DNA from: Fasciola hepatica
Taxonomy: Eukaryota > Platyhelminthes > Trematoda > Plagiorchiida > Fasciolidae
DNA length: 64,000 bases
Assembly: GCA_948099385.1 (NCBI GenBank)
Contig: CANUEZ040000198.1
Coordinates: 2,308,501 to 2,372,500, forward strand
Direction: 5' to 3'
A program made the position numbers and the translations under genes. The notes below the pieces were generated by a model. The model did not search any database. It was given only the letters and a program-made list of their open reading frames with translations, and was not told where the DNA came from. Positions 36,901 through 49,548 of the stretch are shown one piece after another. Every line of letters begins with the position of its first letter. Position 1 is the stretch's first letter.

Positions 36901-39900
36901 GCGCATCCCCATTGATATATTTTTCTATGGTTAGATTCGATCAGTTACTCAGAGAAACTTGCTTGATTACGCTCAGGCATAACACATTTTGCATATCAAA
37001 GGCCGGAACAGGATATTATAAAATATGAATTGTAGTTGATTCAAATCTACCCTGGGTTCGTCAGTTTCTTCAAACTCATGCTGTTTCCCCCAATAAAAGC
37101 TGATTAAATCACATACTGACTGCAAGCCTATTGTTGAGAGATTTATAAGAACTTATTCTACTTCAATCAGTTCTGAACTAAAATCCCCTTTTTTCATCCA
37201 ACCTCTGTGAGATTATGGTGGATATTGTTTCATTCACGACAGTGTGAATTCATTCCGGCGCAACTGGAAATTTAAAAACCGATTTTTACTGGATTTTACT
37301 GTACAATCATCAAGAAGAAAACGCATATGCAGGTTATGTTCGTAAAATTTTTATACCGGTATGTTCTGACAGAAGTGACCTATTGTAGACCACTCTTTTT
37401 ATACGCATGCAAAATCATCATCCTGATCAGTTGATACATAGGTTGTCCTGGACACTAATTGCTTCTGCAATTAGTATTGTAGAAGCCCACAATTTATTCC
37501 TACTGACGCGATTCTACTCATGTGCTAAAATGTTTTCGCCGAAAAACCGCTAACCACGATGGTTTTACTGATTTCTCATTCCATTTTCGAACATTGTCAT
37601 TCGTCCACTGCAGGATTTGGCACGGAAGAAGAGTCACGTGATTGTTCCAATCACAAGAACCGGGACCGACTGGCTCCTGTCAATTTTCTAACTATACCTT
37701 GACTTACATATTCTCGTTCATACGCTCATGATAATTATCAAAATGTACAAGCCATGGATCCAGCACTCGAATTCAGAAGCATTTCAAAACTTCAATAACC
37801 ATGTAACAATATAGCCGAATCTAGATACGCTCTTACAAAAATGAAAAGTACCGTTCCAGTTTTCTTTTGTGGATTCTCCCATTGTAAATAGAGATGAATG
37901 AATTTTTCACGAAGTTGTATAAGTTGAAATTTGATTTGATTCTAAACCATTCATCGTGCGGTACCACAATCCAACCAGCTATAGAATCCACGGAAGCACA
38001 GCACAATTATGTCACGTTTGTTAATTATCATCAGTAGTGTGCAAACACCGAGCCCCACTGTGCCTCAAATTGGAGGTAAACTATTGCGACTTGAAACAGG
38101 ATACAAGTCGCCCATCATAGAAGTCGATTGCTGTGCGGTCAATGGGTCGTCAACCTTGGGGAGCCAATGGTGGAACGATGTTATACCGAGCAGTGGTGAT
38201 GTAAAACCAACCTCTGAGGGTCTCAGCCCTATAGCTTGGATAAACAAGAACAAAGAACAAGACAAATCCATAAATACGGTTGAAACAAGTATCTGTTATG
38301 GCGCAGTACTGCTAGCATAGATAGTTCAAGCTTCATGTCCTTGCTCCTAAGTTTATATGCATAGAAAACTAAAATACCTCTCAGTCATAGATGTATTCCA
38401 GATTTATAGAGTAAATTACTCCGTTAGTAAGGAGGTAAATGTAACCGAAAAAAATTATCTCGGGACAACAGGAGAGATTCAGGGTCACAAATCCGCGAAC
38501 TGAGAGTTGCATGTGATCTTTTATTCCGGTGCCTAGAGATTGTTCACCTTCTGTAGTATTGTACGAGCTGATACATTACACTTCTCTTCACAACTTAGCA
38601 ACATTATTCTAGACTCCTAAATGAGTGTGAGAAGAACAAACTTAAGTGGAACTTCTCTACAGTTTCAGTATATATATCGTGTATCGGGGAGCAAACAGTG
38701 TGTACTGGTGACATCACCCTAAACTAGGAAAATCTTTTACGCCGGAGAAACAAAGTACCACAGTACGACTAATCATCTTACGGTGAGATAGTTTGAGAAC
38801 TTTTTCGGATAATTGCCAAGGCGGATGGTTTAAAGTTGTTGATTATCCATAGTTTTCACGGTGAGTTAGATGTTTCGATTTATTTTGTAAAATAATCTGA
38901 CAAATAATTCAGGTATATTGGTCGTTAGCCTAATATCAGTTATAATCACAAGAAAAACAATTCTATTGATGACGATAATCAGTAAAGATGCTAATAATAA
39001 CAATAATACCAAAAAACTCATCACAAGAAAGTGGTACAAATACACCTATCCATAATCTGATTTGACGAAAGCTGAGCTCGAGTAATCTTAAACATTTTCA
39101 GTTAGATGGTTCATAAAATTGAAGTGAAACGTTTCCCACAGTTATCATGAACCACCCATTTTTAAAATCAGCTTGATGTCTTTAGTCATAAGTCTTTGAT
39201 TCACAATCGGATTGATTGCCATTGTCAAAATAATGAGTGCTTCACTAGCACTAATCCAATCGTGACGTGTCATCAGCGTGCAAATACTACACCTACAATT
39301 CTTGATTACGAATACACACACGATACACACACAAGGGTACACTGAAGCAACACACATCAACTTGTTTAGAAGTTATGCGTATATAAATTTTCATTGCATC
39401 ATTCCCGTTCATCACAAATATCACACCATATCAGTTACTTATTTGGTACGAGAGGAGGCGCATACATCCGTTAGGTACTCGGACCAAACAGTTACGTAGA
39501 CTTCTAGTACGATATTCGTGCATTGTTCCATGAGGAAATTGTTATGCTGTTTTAAAAGTTACGCTATCTATCAACACTGGGTATTTGAACAAGATTATTT
39601 ATGATTTTGCTCGTACGGATGATCATCAGTGAATATAACAGAAACACGGCGCACAATGCGAAGCAAACTTGACTTAGATATGAAATCCAACAGATAATGC
39701 TCGGTCGTTTATGCGGCATTGTCAATATTGTGAGCTCCAATGCCTACTTTCCTGTGAGAACGTCTACCCAAAATCGTCACGAGGATATTTTCAGATTTTA
39801 GAAAGCAATTTTATTCATGCTGTGCGATCACATTGAACAAACTAAAAGTTATACGAAAAAACAAGGGCACCCTCAAACCATAAATCAATTTGGGAAATCA

Positions 39901-40383
39901 ATAATTTGGAAACACGCTTTCGATTTTGTATACGACTGTGGTAGTGCGCAACAGACCTGAACGCGTATTCTAGTTGCGTTAGCACGAAGCCAAGTCCAAG
40001 TTCTGTTGATGATCATTGTTCAAAATATATCTATTGCAAAAGCGTAATGCATGGGTAGTTTTGTTTAATGTTAAGTTAAATAACTGCGTGGTAAAGGATG
40101 GACGAAACAAAACTCGTGGCTTCCTGGTTGTGTCTTAGTATTCTGAAAAATTTCTCGACAGCGTGAATGATAATTGCAGTATGAATGCAGAATGAGATAA
40201 GATAAGTACTTTGACAATAACTGCTAGCCGACAGTAGACGTGATACATGCATTCGTCTCAGAATATGCACATGGCAAAATAACAAACCAGTGACTCTCAA
40301 AATAAAGCGGTACGTGTCTCAAACTGAGCAACTGTTCAGATGATTTCATGGCTGAATATTTTGATCTTTTAATTATGATTACC
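33975..40383. other. AT-rich DNA without a recognised gene
   Basis: Except for the weak endonuclease-like traces near 35.1-35.7 kb listed separately, the short frames here match nothing I know. A small near-palindrome CCGGACAGTCCGG lies at about 33973-33985, next to the tRNA-like head. Confidence 0.5.
35065..35665 (+). pseudogene. Possible endonuclease relic of a second non-LTR element
   Basis: Two fragments in the right order resemble AP-type endonuclease motifs: VYLIVGNFSDLN near 35070-35105 (compare L-I-x-G-D-F-N) and SNNILDSVW...HPLGTSDP near 35595-35650 (compare N-x-L-D-x-V...P-L-G-x-S-D-H). They are about 500 bp apart, longer than usual, and lie in different frames. The key D of G-D-F is N and the H of S-D-H is P. 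This may be coincidence. Confidence 0.22.
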
Positions 40384-40600
40384 CCTCAGATCCGAATCTT
40401 TCAAAGAATACTACTGAAATATTGCAGTCGAATATTTCACGAGGAAACTCTGTTGAACTCGAACTGGCTAATCCTTTTGCAACGTGAACCGTTGTTCTCT
40501 GCTCACAATCCAACTTGAACACCAGATCCTGAGTCTATGGTGGACCGAAAACACACGTGTAATAATGTCACTGATACAGTTTGTCAGCATTGTTGGTTTT
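40384..40600 (+). repeat. Dispersed repeat family member b
   Basis: Matches the segment at 31633-31880 (CCTCAGATCCGAATCTTTCAA, CGAATATTTCA, TGTAATAATGTCACTGATA in order). The neighbouring sequence to 40961 then pairs with 41708-41872, so the family may be longer than either match alone. Confidence 0.6.
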
Positions 40601-40800
40601 GCGATTGGTCCTGGCTTGTCGCTCATCACGGCCTTCAGATATTTGCGCACCAGAGAAAAGTCACACTATATAGCGTCTGTTCAATCTCCATTGATTGATG
40701 TAGTATTTCGCCAATACTACTTCATGGATTAGCGCAGTCTTTATCACCAACCAGACTATCAATTGCGAAATGCACGTTCAATTCGGTCTTTTGCGCTGGA

Positions 40801-41872
40801 GGATTCAGTGGTTCAGATTCGGTTTGAACAATCGTCATATTGTTGTAGGTGCGGTTACGAGGCCAACACTTTTTTCGAAACCCGTAAATACCATATATCA
40901 TTCAGAGATCCGACACAGACACTCTCAACCAGATTAAGTGGAAGTCAAACATGGTACCTGTAAGAATCGCAGCTAACAGGCCAATGTATGTAATTAAATA
41001 AACCTGAACCCGGACTACGCGCACTGGAAGAACGACAAGAACAGAAAAGTACGGCAAGAATGTATTCTATTACATTTGGTTGGTGTTCATTTGTTTATGT
41101 ACAAAAATTGGCATGGACTTACTGGCTAATAACGTCCTGCTTGATCATGAAGCAACCTCGTTGGACTTACACGACCTAACAGTTACCGTCTGGACTAACC
41201 TGATTGTCTAGATACTGGAAATGAAGCTATAGCGCACTGGACCGCGTGTGCAGACAGTTGAATCACTACAGTCTTCCTCCCTCATAAGTTTCTCGTCGAT
41301 TTGGCTTGCTTGACGTACAGATTTTCGAACCGGTGCGGTAGGCTGTGTTTGCGTTTCATCGACTGTTTCGTCTTCTTCGTTTAGGTCAACACGATCATCA
41401 TTCTCGGTCACGGTTCCTGCTGCGCATTCAGGAGCTTCTCTAAAGTGAGGTTGACTTAGGTGGCGCCAGTGTACTGCTGAGTCTTTGAGGTCCTTGATCT
41501 CGACCACTGATTGACTAAGTTGGCTTATCATGATCCTATTGGCTGGTCGGAGATTACTGCTTTGAAATTATGTCAAATCGCTGAAATCCAACCACTTAAG
41601 TAACGATCTAAGACTTCTTGATGTGAACAACATGGTTGGAGTTTCTTCCGTCGTCGAATGCACTGGGTCAAAATATTGCAATAGAAAATTGTCCAAAAAC
41701 GTCTCCAATTCAGTGGATTCGGTGGATTGGATTCGGTTCAGTCAACCGTCATATTTTTGTAGGTGCGGTTAGGTGGAAAATACTTGTTTCGAATCCAGTA
41801 AATACCATATATCATTCGGTAATCCGACATGGAAATTTTCACCCAGAATAAATGGGAATTAAACGTGGTATT
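40801..41872 (+). repeat. Pair of direct repeats of about 160 bp (40801-40961 and 41708-41872)
   Basis: GATTCGGTTTGAACAATCGTCAT / GATTCGGTTCAGTCAACCGTCAT, the shared GTAGGTGCGGTTA, and GTAAATACCATATATCATTC followed by RATCCGACA recur in order in both copies, with small indels and substitutions. They are 907 bp apart in the same orientation. They could be LTR remnants of a small element or two insertions of one interspersed repeat. Between them lies the antisense frame at 41208-41531. Confidence 0.75.
41208..41531 (-). pseudogene. Possible tail of an LTR-retrotransposon pol
   Basis: This 107-codon frame reads VVEIKDLKDSAVHWRHLSQP early, like the end of an integrase C-terminal domain (a strand, then W/H-R-H-L/I-x-x-L/Q-x-P). 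An acidic stretch and PTAPVRKSVRQASQID follow, like the basic R-S-x-R-x-R tail. No integrase core or RT lies upstream on this strand, so the case rests on the tail alone. It lies between two direct repeats (40801-40961, 41708-41872), which fits a small LTR-element remnant but does not prove it. Confidence 0.25.
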
Positions 41873-44800
41873 CGAATATTCACGAAGTTAAGGTGTCCGC
41901 GCCATTTGCCTAAATAACAGCACATCAAACATAGTGCGCTGAATGGGGATTTAGTTAGAATATGACGTTTGAATTTGGACATTTTATTTTAGCGCTGAAG
42001 TGATATCAGCGCAATCTGGCAAGTGGTGTGTGCACTTCGCGATTGTTTTCTAATAATATCAGCTCCAGTGATGAGATTCTGCTCAGAACATTTGCTTGAG
42101 AACAATTTCAGGAAGTTTTTCAACTGTCACGAACCACATCATCGTTTCATAAATTCAATAATGTCAACAAAATATGAAATTGAATCATCATGGCTATAGG
42201 ATCACTAAGTAACAAGGCAATTGCGGGAGTGGAAGAAATTCATTATTCTCCTTAATTTCTACGGGGGATTGAACACGGAATAAATTGGAAGACGGTTTCA
42301 AGTATTAGAAGTAAGGTAGAATATTAGCGTGCCCTCAACGATCGTTGTGAACAAGTATATGTCGAGCAAATTTTATGGACAGTGATTGGGTTTTTGTCAT
42401 TATCAATATCTTGATTATTCTTACTTGCGTTTTGACGTCCATTTCTCTCATTTAACTATCTATACACATTGTCAAGTCAAGTCAGCTAAATGGTTTAGAC
42501 ATAATGGTGTGTTTGTATGAAATCACATCATTTGAAATGGACTGCGAATTTTCAGTTAAGCTTATTGATGAGGCGTTATGAAACATTCCCTGTACAACGC
42601 AAAATTCACCCTTGTTAAAAGATGAATGATCCTTGTTTTTCAGGCCAGAAGTGTATCTAGGGAATCTCAGTCTCCTAAGTATGTGCTTTGTACATCTGCG
42701 AGTGAATAAAAGCCAGCATCGGAAGAAAAGCGTTTATTTAACGAACGGAGCTTAGAACGTCGGTCGTGCTGGAATATGGGTTGGTGGGGAAACGAGCCAA
42801 CCAGAAAAAATACGGAGGATCTATATGCTCTGGTGCGAACAAACGTATGTGTGTATTTTTATCGAGTGACAGATGAAGATGCACAACTTTTAAGATCGGG
42901 AACGAGGGGTTGAGTGCAACCTCATAAAATATTGCGGGAGAAAGTCAGACATGCGTTTTAATGCTGGGTTGCGATAAATAAGATGAGCAGGTCCCAAGTG
43001 ATGCCACTATGTCTAGATTATTGTTAAAGGGACCTGACGAGTATTTCAAAATCTTTCGCAATCAATCCAAGGAGTATGCTCGATGGAGCGGATAACCCGG
43101 ATGTAGAGATACAAGTAAATAAAAGGCGTTTTTATAGAAAAAGTACGATAGCGAACAAGCTCGTTTTCGGTAACTTCATCCTCTGGCTAGTACAACCAAC
43201 GTTAAGTTCGTTCTCGATCATATAATCGCACAAATATTCGATAGTTTCTAGAAGTGGGACGCTAAATGTGACCGTTTACTAGAATTAGTACCACTTAGGT
43301 GCATTATCGTCTTCTAAGTCTTCCTGTAATTGCCGCTGGAGGATAGCGATTGGAAGTACAGAACGTTTGGTTGTGAGACTCAGTTTTGATGGAATATCAC
43401 AGGGCTGTCACTAAACCGTAATCTCTTGACTGGAAAACAGGCTCTTTCATACAAAGCAATCGCTTCAGCTGATGAGGAGATTGACGGTCGTCGGGTTTAC
43501 AACGTTTTCATGGGACAATTACGACTAAAGCAGAATTTAGGGTACTTAGTTAAATGTTCACAAACATCGAGAGGACGGAGTGAGAAAATATGTCCAGGTC
43601 AGAATTAAAGACCATATTTCCGGTTGGTTAAATGGAATAAGGAGGTATAATGTTCGTCTGATTACAGCATCTTTCACATATAAAAGAAATCATGCCTCCT
43701 TTCATTTACGATACAAAGCCAAGCTGTCGACGCGAACGGAACCAAAATTATCCAGTTTCACAGTTTAATCATCAATATCAGTTTTCTGCCAGGTTTCTTG
43801 TAGCCAAATGATACCAAGTTGGTTAAACCCTCGAAGATCAGAAGAATGGTCAATCCAGTCACTTCTCCTAAAAGTGAAAAATTCGAGTATTCTAAGGACC
43901 TGTCAAAACCGTTCGGATATAATACAGTGATAGATATGGCTTCAATGGAAAGCCTTTCCTTTGCCAACAAAATAAAAAGTTCATTCAATGTTGGTGAATT
44001 AAAAGTGTTGATGTAGCCCAATAGCCTGGAGATGTAGTGAGCAGCACTGCCAGTGTGAGGCACTTCATATGAATAAAAAATCGCTTGTGTTTTCCTCACC
44101 GGTCTCACTTCAAGGAGGTGAAAGTAGAGAACAAAGTGATGCACGAATTTGTACGGGAGTGACAGTCTTTTCGGTCAGTTGTCAGTTTAAGAGTGCAAAC
44201 TTGGCCGCCCAAGCAAGTTCACAGGGCAACTGACCACCAAAGGCTTAGCAAATGGTGCACATTTATGTAGCCAACCAAAGAAGCTCAGCTCAAACTAATG
44301 TTCGCATTTACTGGAAAATTTAGCTCATAATCCCACTAGTTGGCCGAGAATTTGAGGACATATCCTAAAAAAACTGGGATTATCTGAACTTTTCAATGCT
44401 CTGTAATCGAAAATTGTATGAAATGCTTTCATTAAAACGAAAGCAAGATTCATCGTTGTTGTTGGCTAAACATTCATCATGGGAGAATTGAAATAGAAAT
44501 AACGCCGATTCGGTAACGTGCAGTCGCAGGCCACTCCCTCGTGAGTGAAAGTCTAGTCGATCACGAACCAATATATGACTGTGCTATTTCTCAGAGGTTG
44601 CGGATACGAGGACGACCATCAACGTGGCTGGCACTTCATCATATGAATTTCCACTGACAATAAGCTAGCTATATGCATTTGGTTTCCAGCCTAATCAAAC
44701 TCACGTTAAATAATCAGAGGACTATGCCATGTGGCGGCCATTTTCCTAACCAACCAGTAGCACAAAAACATTTTATGTAGTTTAGTATATATCACAATTC

Positions 44801-46839
44801 ATGCTCAAGAAAGCCCACTGATTGAACTACTTGACTTAGTCAATCCAAAATATCGAGATATTTTGAGAGTCTTGATTCCGAGCTAGATTTCAATATATAC
44901 ATCAATTGCTCAACTGTACCTCATTGGAACCGACTTTCACTGTCTCGCCACACCTTGAGCCCCGACTATTTGTAAGCTACTCTTCAGATGCAGCATATGA
45001 AACAGTTATTAACTTTGGTTCGTCAGGGGTCTTCAATCACCCTGCGAACAATACACAGTCTTTCCACAACTTACACGGATCTGAAACCATTCTTTTTATC
45101 TCAGCTGTAGGGGAAAACCAGAATGGGAAGAGGGCTGGTGACTGGGTTACCCCGGCGTATTACGGAGTTCTAGCGTGCTAGCTAGAAAGTTTAACTACAC
45201 TGTCCTGTGCCTGTGGCATCATGAGGTTTTCAAATCTTCGGATGTGCTTTGGTCGTTGCCACACCACCCCGAGAGACATGCATTCAAGTTTCGCCTCAAC
45301 ACATGAGCGGCGAGGTTCTCAGAAGAACGTCAGAGTGTTGTCAATTGCACTACCAGTATTCACCTGGCTTTCACCCTCCTCCGTGTGACTATTAGATTAC
45401 CGTAATGAACGCGCCCCAACTAGAGTGCTCGTTGTTAAGCATCCTTACGTTAGTTTATTTCAGCAGGTTTAGTCGAACAAGTTTATATGCAAAGAATTTC
45501 CAACCTGTTTGACCACTCGTACAGTCAACCAGTTTTATAATTTTAAGGCCCGGCTGATAAGCCCTAATAAAACCTCCTCTGTTCAACCAGACAATAAAAG
45601 CATATCCTGTATTCAGTATACATCAGCTGTTTACTTCCGCTTTTCGGAGAGTCAGTGCCTCTGTTGCCAACAGGTACAACTTGCTAACAATGAGGATGTT
45701 GAATTCCTGAGTTCTGGCATGCTAGAGACTGATTATATTTGGACTGAAATTACCAGAAAGACTGCAGAGGGATGTGCAGTCAAGGAAATGTTGAGTGGAA
45801 TTTATCTTAGGAACTTGGGCTAGCGAATCGGTTTGCAGATGACAGTAGAAAAATTATCCACAACCGACTGAATAATTTCTGACCAAATTTACGTAGAGTA
45901 ATACGCCGACTTTTATTATATAGATAACATTGCTCATGTCCTCTCTTCAGAAGATTCAGGAGGATCAGCCACTGCCACAGATTTCATTGAAACTTTTGGC
46001 TACCAATAACCAATGTTTTTCCGCAAAAATGACGCTACGCTTGAGGTAGCAAATCACTGTGAAGTGCTGTTAGGTGAACAGTATACTCCGCCTCAAAGAT
46101 TTAGTCTTGACAGAGACCTTTTACCAAGATTACAAGGAAGTTATGCAATCAAACATGAATAATCACTGCGCGCTGCCGAACCTGGACGACTGAAGTACAC
46201 ATATTTGCTACTTCATACTGTGACCAACAAAGCACAGATAAGCAGCTAGAGATGTCAGACAAAGTCGCGAAGCTCAGTGAGTAATCACGAATCAATTTGC
46301 TAATAAAAGTATCCGGCCTTAACCAAAAATTAAACCCTGTTTCGACGCGAAAGGCGAAAGCAGCCTTTGTGAAAATATTTACACAAGTCGAAATAACCCC
46401 AGTATGTCGCGAGCCTTTGGTAGTTCTGCAGTTGGACATCGATAACACTGAACACATTTTCTGCGAAAATCAGGTGAAAGAATGTTAATTTGGGGTAACC
46501 TCTTCTGCTCACACTTATTCCTGAAGAAAAATAATTATGGTAACAGACTTTAAGGAACTCTTCTCAAAATTCAGTTTTCAAAACGTTGTCTGATTTTATC
46601 TGTTCACTGCATGGCTGTTACCGTTTTTGGTTTCAGGGTTTTGACCACAAATTGAGTAGCACCGTGAAGAATACGATGCATACAGTAGTGGCTCACAAAA
46701 CGATAGAGCTCCCAGCAATATAAATTAAAAGGAGTATCAGATTTATTGACGCCCAAACATCAATGGGGCTCTCAAAGTATTGCCTTATATTTTTAACTCT
46801 ACTTCCTTCAGTACGAAGTATTTATATCTACTGTCTCTA
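41873..46839. other. AT-rich DNA without a recognised gene
   Basis: Short frames on both strands, none recognised. The longest, 128 codons at 43758-44144 on the - strand, has no motif I can name. A region near 45880-46080 has a YADF/YIDNIAHVL-like string that recalls RT motif C of RTE elements, but neighbouring motifs are missing. Confidence 0.5.
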
Positions 46840-49090
46840 CTTGCATGATCCAGCCGGATTAATTGTCAATGTCCTGATGCTAACGAGAAAGTAATAGGCT
46901 GACCATTGAGAAAACTGACAGATTGTGAAATCGGGATTCGAACCAGAGACAGAATTGTTCTTAGTTCACCAAGATGAACAAATGACCAAAGTAAAGCCCA
47001 TATTTCAGGTTGCTTGACAAAAGGCACTTTATTAGAAGGGAAGAAACTGAGGAATAATCTTTGCAGAGTTGCAATTTTGTGTGTGCTGAGTGCCGTTGGT
47101 AAAATGATCAGACAAACATGCAAATAAAAGTATCGGACAGCCGAATGATTCTAGCTAACGGAGAAAAAGAGACCTAGGAAACGAATCAGACGCGGACCAG
47201 TAGTGTAAAAAAACATACTGTACCGAGTTTGCTGATCCATCTAACGATCTGGTTATGTAGTGAACTAAGATGACAATAGCATCCACAGTGAACTTGTTTG
47301 GTTTCAAGGCAAACTGTAAGGAGACCGGTCGACTTTGAAGATGAATCCAAACATTCAGTAAAGGCATACCCATAAAGTTTAAGACCACATGAAGTTAAAG
47401 CAACTGGACGCAAGCTGTCACCTATGACATCAGAATTGCAAGGTTTGAGTATCGGAACAATAGTGACCATTCCTTAGCAGTGCGGAATGTAAGACGAGCA
47501 CTAAGATTTATTTACGAGGTAAGTAAATATATCGGTTGGAGCAACAGCACCATATCTCAGAATTGATGATGATACGCCATCAGGACCAATGTCCGAGGTT
47601 ATTTTCGAAGTACGAAGAAGCTTAAATACTTCGTCTGTAGAGGACGAGGTTTTGTGGAATGTGGTTCTGCAATGAATTTATTTGGAAAATCATCTAATGG
47701 GTGGATGAATGCACTGTTGATACTGTTAACGTCCGCAACACTTTTCACTTGTTTTGTTTTCTTTCCACAGAGCAGCCGGATGGTTTGCCGTAGTCGGTTA
47801 ATGTTGTGGCAACACAGGAAATGGCTAACCAACAGCAAGTAGAAGGGGTAACTTCTTTCTTTGTCGAACGAGAAATGTACCTTCCTTCAGAATTCTACCG
47901 GCGTTTGTAGAAATATTCTTTCTGATTTTTTGAGGATTTCAACATCCCAGAAGTGTCACGGCCGTTATGGTTGAAGACAGTTTCTAAAGGGCAACGCATG
48001 TCGAAAAGTAAATTGGCCGTCTCTATGAAAACCTTGGCATCGCTAATTAGCGGCGCTTCAAAAGAAAACCAGAAAGATGCACGAGAAATTGAATTCCGTG
48101 TAAGGGGAATGTTGTTACTCGTAAATTCCGGAGACACATTTGTATTTGACTGGTTTGCCTGAGGGAGTGGAAAGCAGATCGGAAGTATATCCTAGGCCTG
48201 AACAGAAGCGGACTAAGGTCACCGGTTGAGACATGTGCACACGACTTAAGGGAGAACAATTCAGGATGATTGTTGATAGATCTATCTAAAACAGACTTTC
48301 CTCTGTTTGGTGAAATACAGAGATCAGTTTAATGAAACTCGGTAAGCGGTTGGGTTGGAGCATGAACAAATCCCCCATGATGATGTGCAAATTGTTATCT
48401 AGAAAGAAACAAGTGAAGTTTAAAACGAGACGTAGAAAGATCAAACTGCGTTCTGTGTGCAAAACGGGGCTACGTATAGGTTAGAAATGATGATACTTCT
48501 ACAGCGGGATAATTTAGGAAGGCGCTGAATAACTAAACAATCAATACCGTTCATTCAGTAGAAATAAACGACTTCAGACTTGACACAAAAACTTGACATA
48601 CTCCTGCTTGTAAGAACAAGTCCTGTCTTGCCGGAGCAGTCCGGATCCATCTATTGAAACGAATGGGTCAGCAATGTATGGGTTTAAACACGATTCTTGT
48701 TGTCAAACTACACAAGTATAAACATGAATGCGAGAATGAAGAACAGGGTTTAAATCCAAAAAGAGAACGTATGTTGGTACTGATCACAGAAGCGATGAAT
48801 TGCGTCGCTGGACGAGTGCAGGTAAATACAGTCTGTCAACCAGCACGGATGCGTGTTTTGGGTAGTGAAGGAGGTCTTTCATATAAATGACCCGTTAAAT
48901 CAGATTATTCGGGAGATCCGATAGTCTGTTTGGATAGACGCATTCGTGAGCGAGTATAGCGTTTTACAGTGATCATAGCGAGCAAATTCCTCCAGCTGGA
49001 TAGGATGGTGATAACACAGCAACGTGGAGCAGACAGTTAATTTTCTTGCGTTCACCGCTGAAGAATTACCTCTGCAGAGTGGCAATTTTC
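46840..49090 (-). mobile_element. CR1/jockey-like non-LTR retrotransposon relic, copy 2 (endonuclease, linker and RT)
   Basis: Reading on the - strand from 49090, the endonuclease region repeats copy 1 (DGSGLLRQDR near 48645, the same MGDL and PNRGK region), then the linker SVADVNSINSAFIHPLDD (about 47720). The RT starts with SDIGPDGVSSSILRYGAV and IVPILKPCNSDVIGD...RPVALTSC, continues QFALKPNKFTVDAIVIL and ITRSLDGSANSVQYVFL, and reaches RTLTINPAGSC near 46855. These are RT motifs 1-4 and the block after the catalytic box. YSSAFDS is changed to YWSASDS and the Y-A-D-D box is not visible. Several frameshifts and stops occur. It lacks the 441-bp insertion of copy 1 and lies in the opposite orientation, about 28 kb away. 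Confidence 0.85.
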
Positions 49091-49548
49091 GACCACTTTT
49101 CCTCTCTAAAGATTTCTGCGTGCATTAGGACAGACAGTCTCAGATGCATGGACTTTGTAATGGAAAAGAGACGGTCTTCCAACTCCTAGTATATGCTCAG
49201 TTTTGTTTTTGAGATCGCCCCGTTAACCTGCTATATCCACTCAACCAGGTTCAGATGAGCCCAGGTGAGGACGGTGTGTACCGGACTGTGGCCAGTTGGT
49301 TCAGTGACTTGTAGACGAGGAAGCCTGAATTCTAAGTCAGAAAAAGCGAAGTTAGTTAACTACGTGCGCTAATAAATGGTCTGTTAAACACAGACGCATA
49401 TATGCCTCAACGTGGGAGTGATCGAGCCACAATGTACAGATCGTTCAAAGAAATTTGTATAACTAGTCAAGTGAAGTTTCCATCGCATGCCGGTTGGCTC
49501 GAGAACATAGTCACTCGTTAGATAAGAAGACAAGCAGTTAGGTTAGAC

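Noticed and set aside
45830..46140. RTE-like RT motif (YADF...YIDNIAHVL)
   Set aside because: The motif is interrupted by a stop and the flanking domains are not recognisable.
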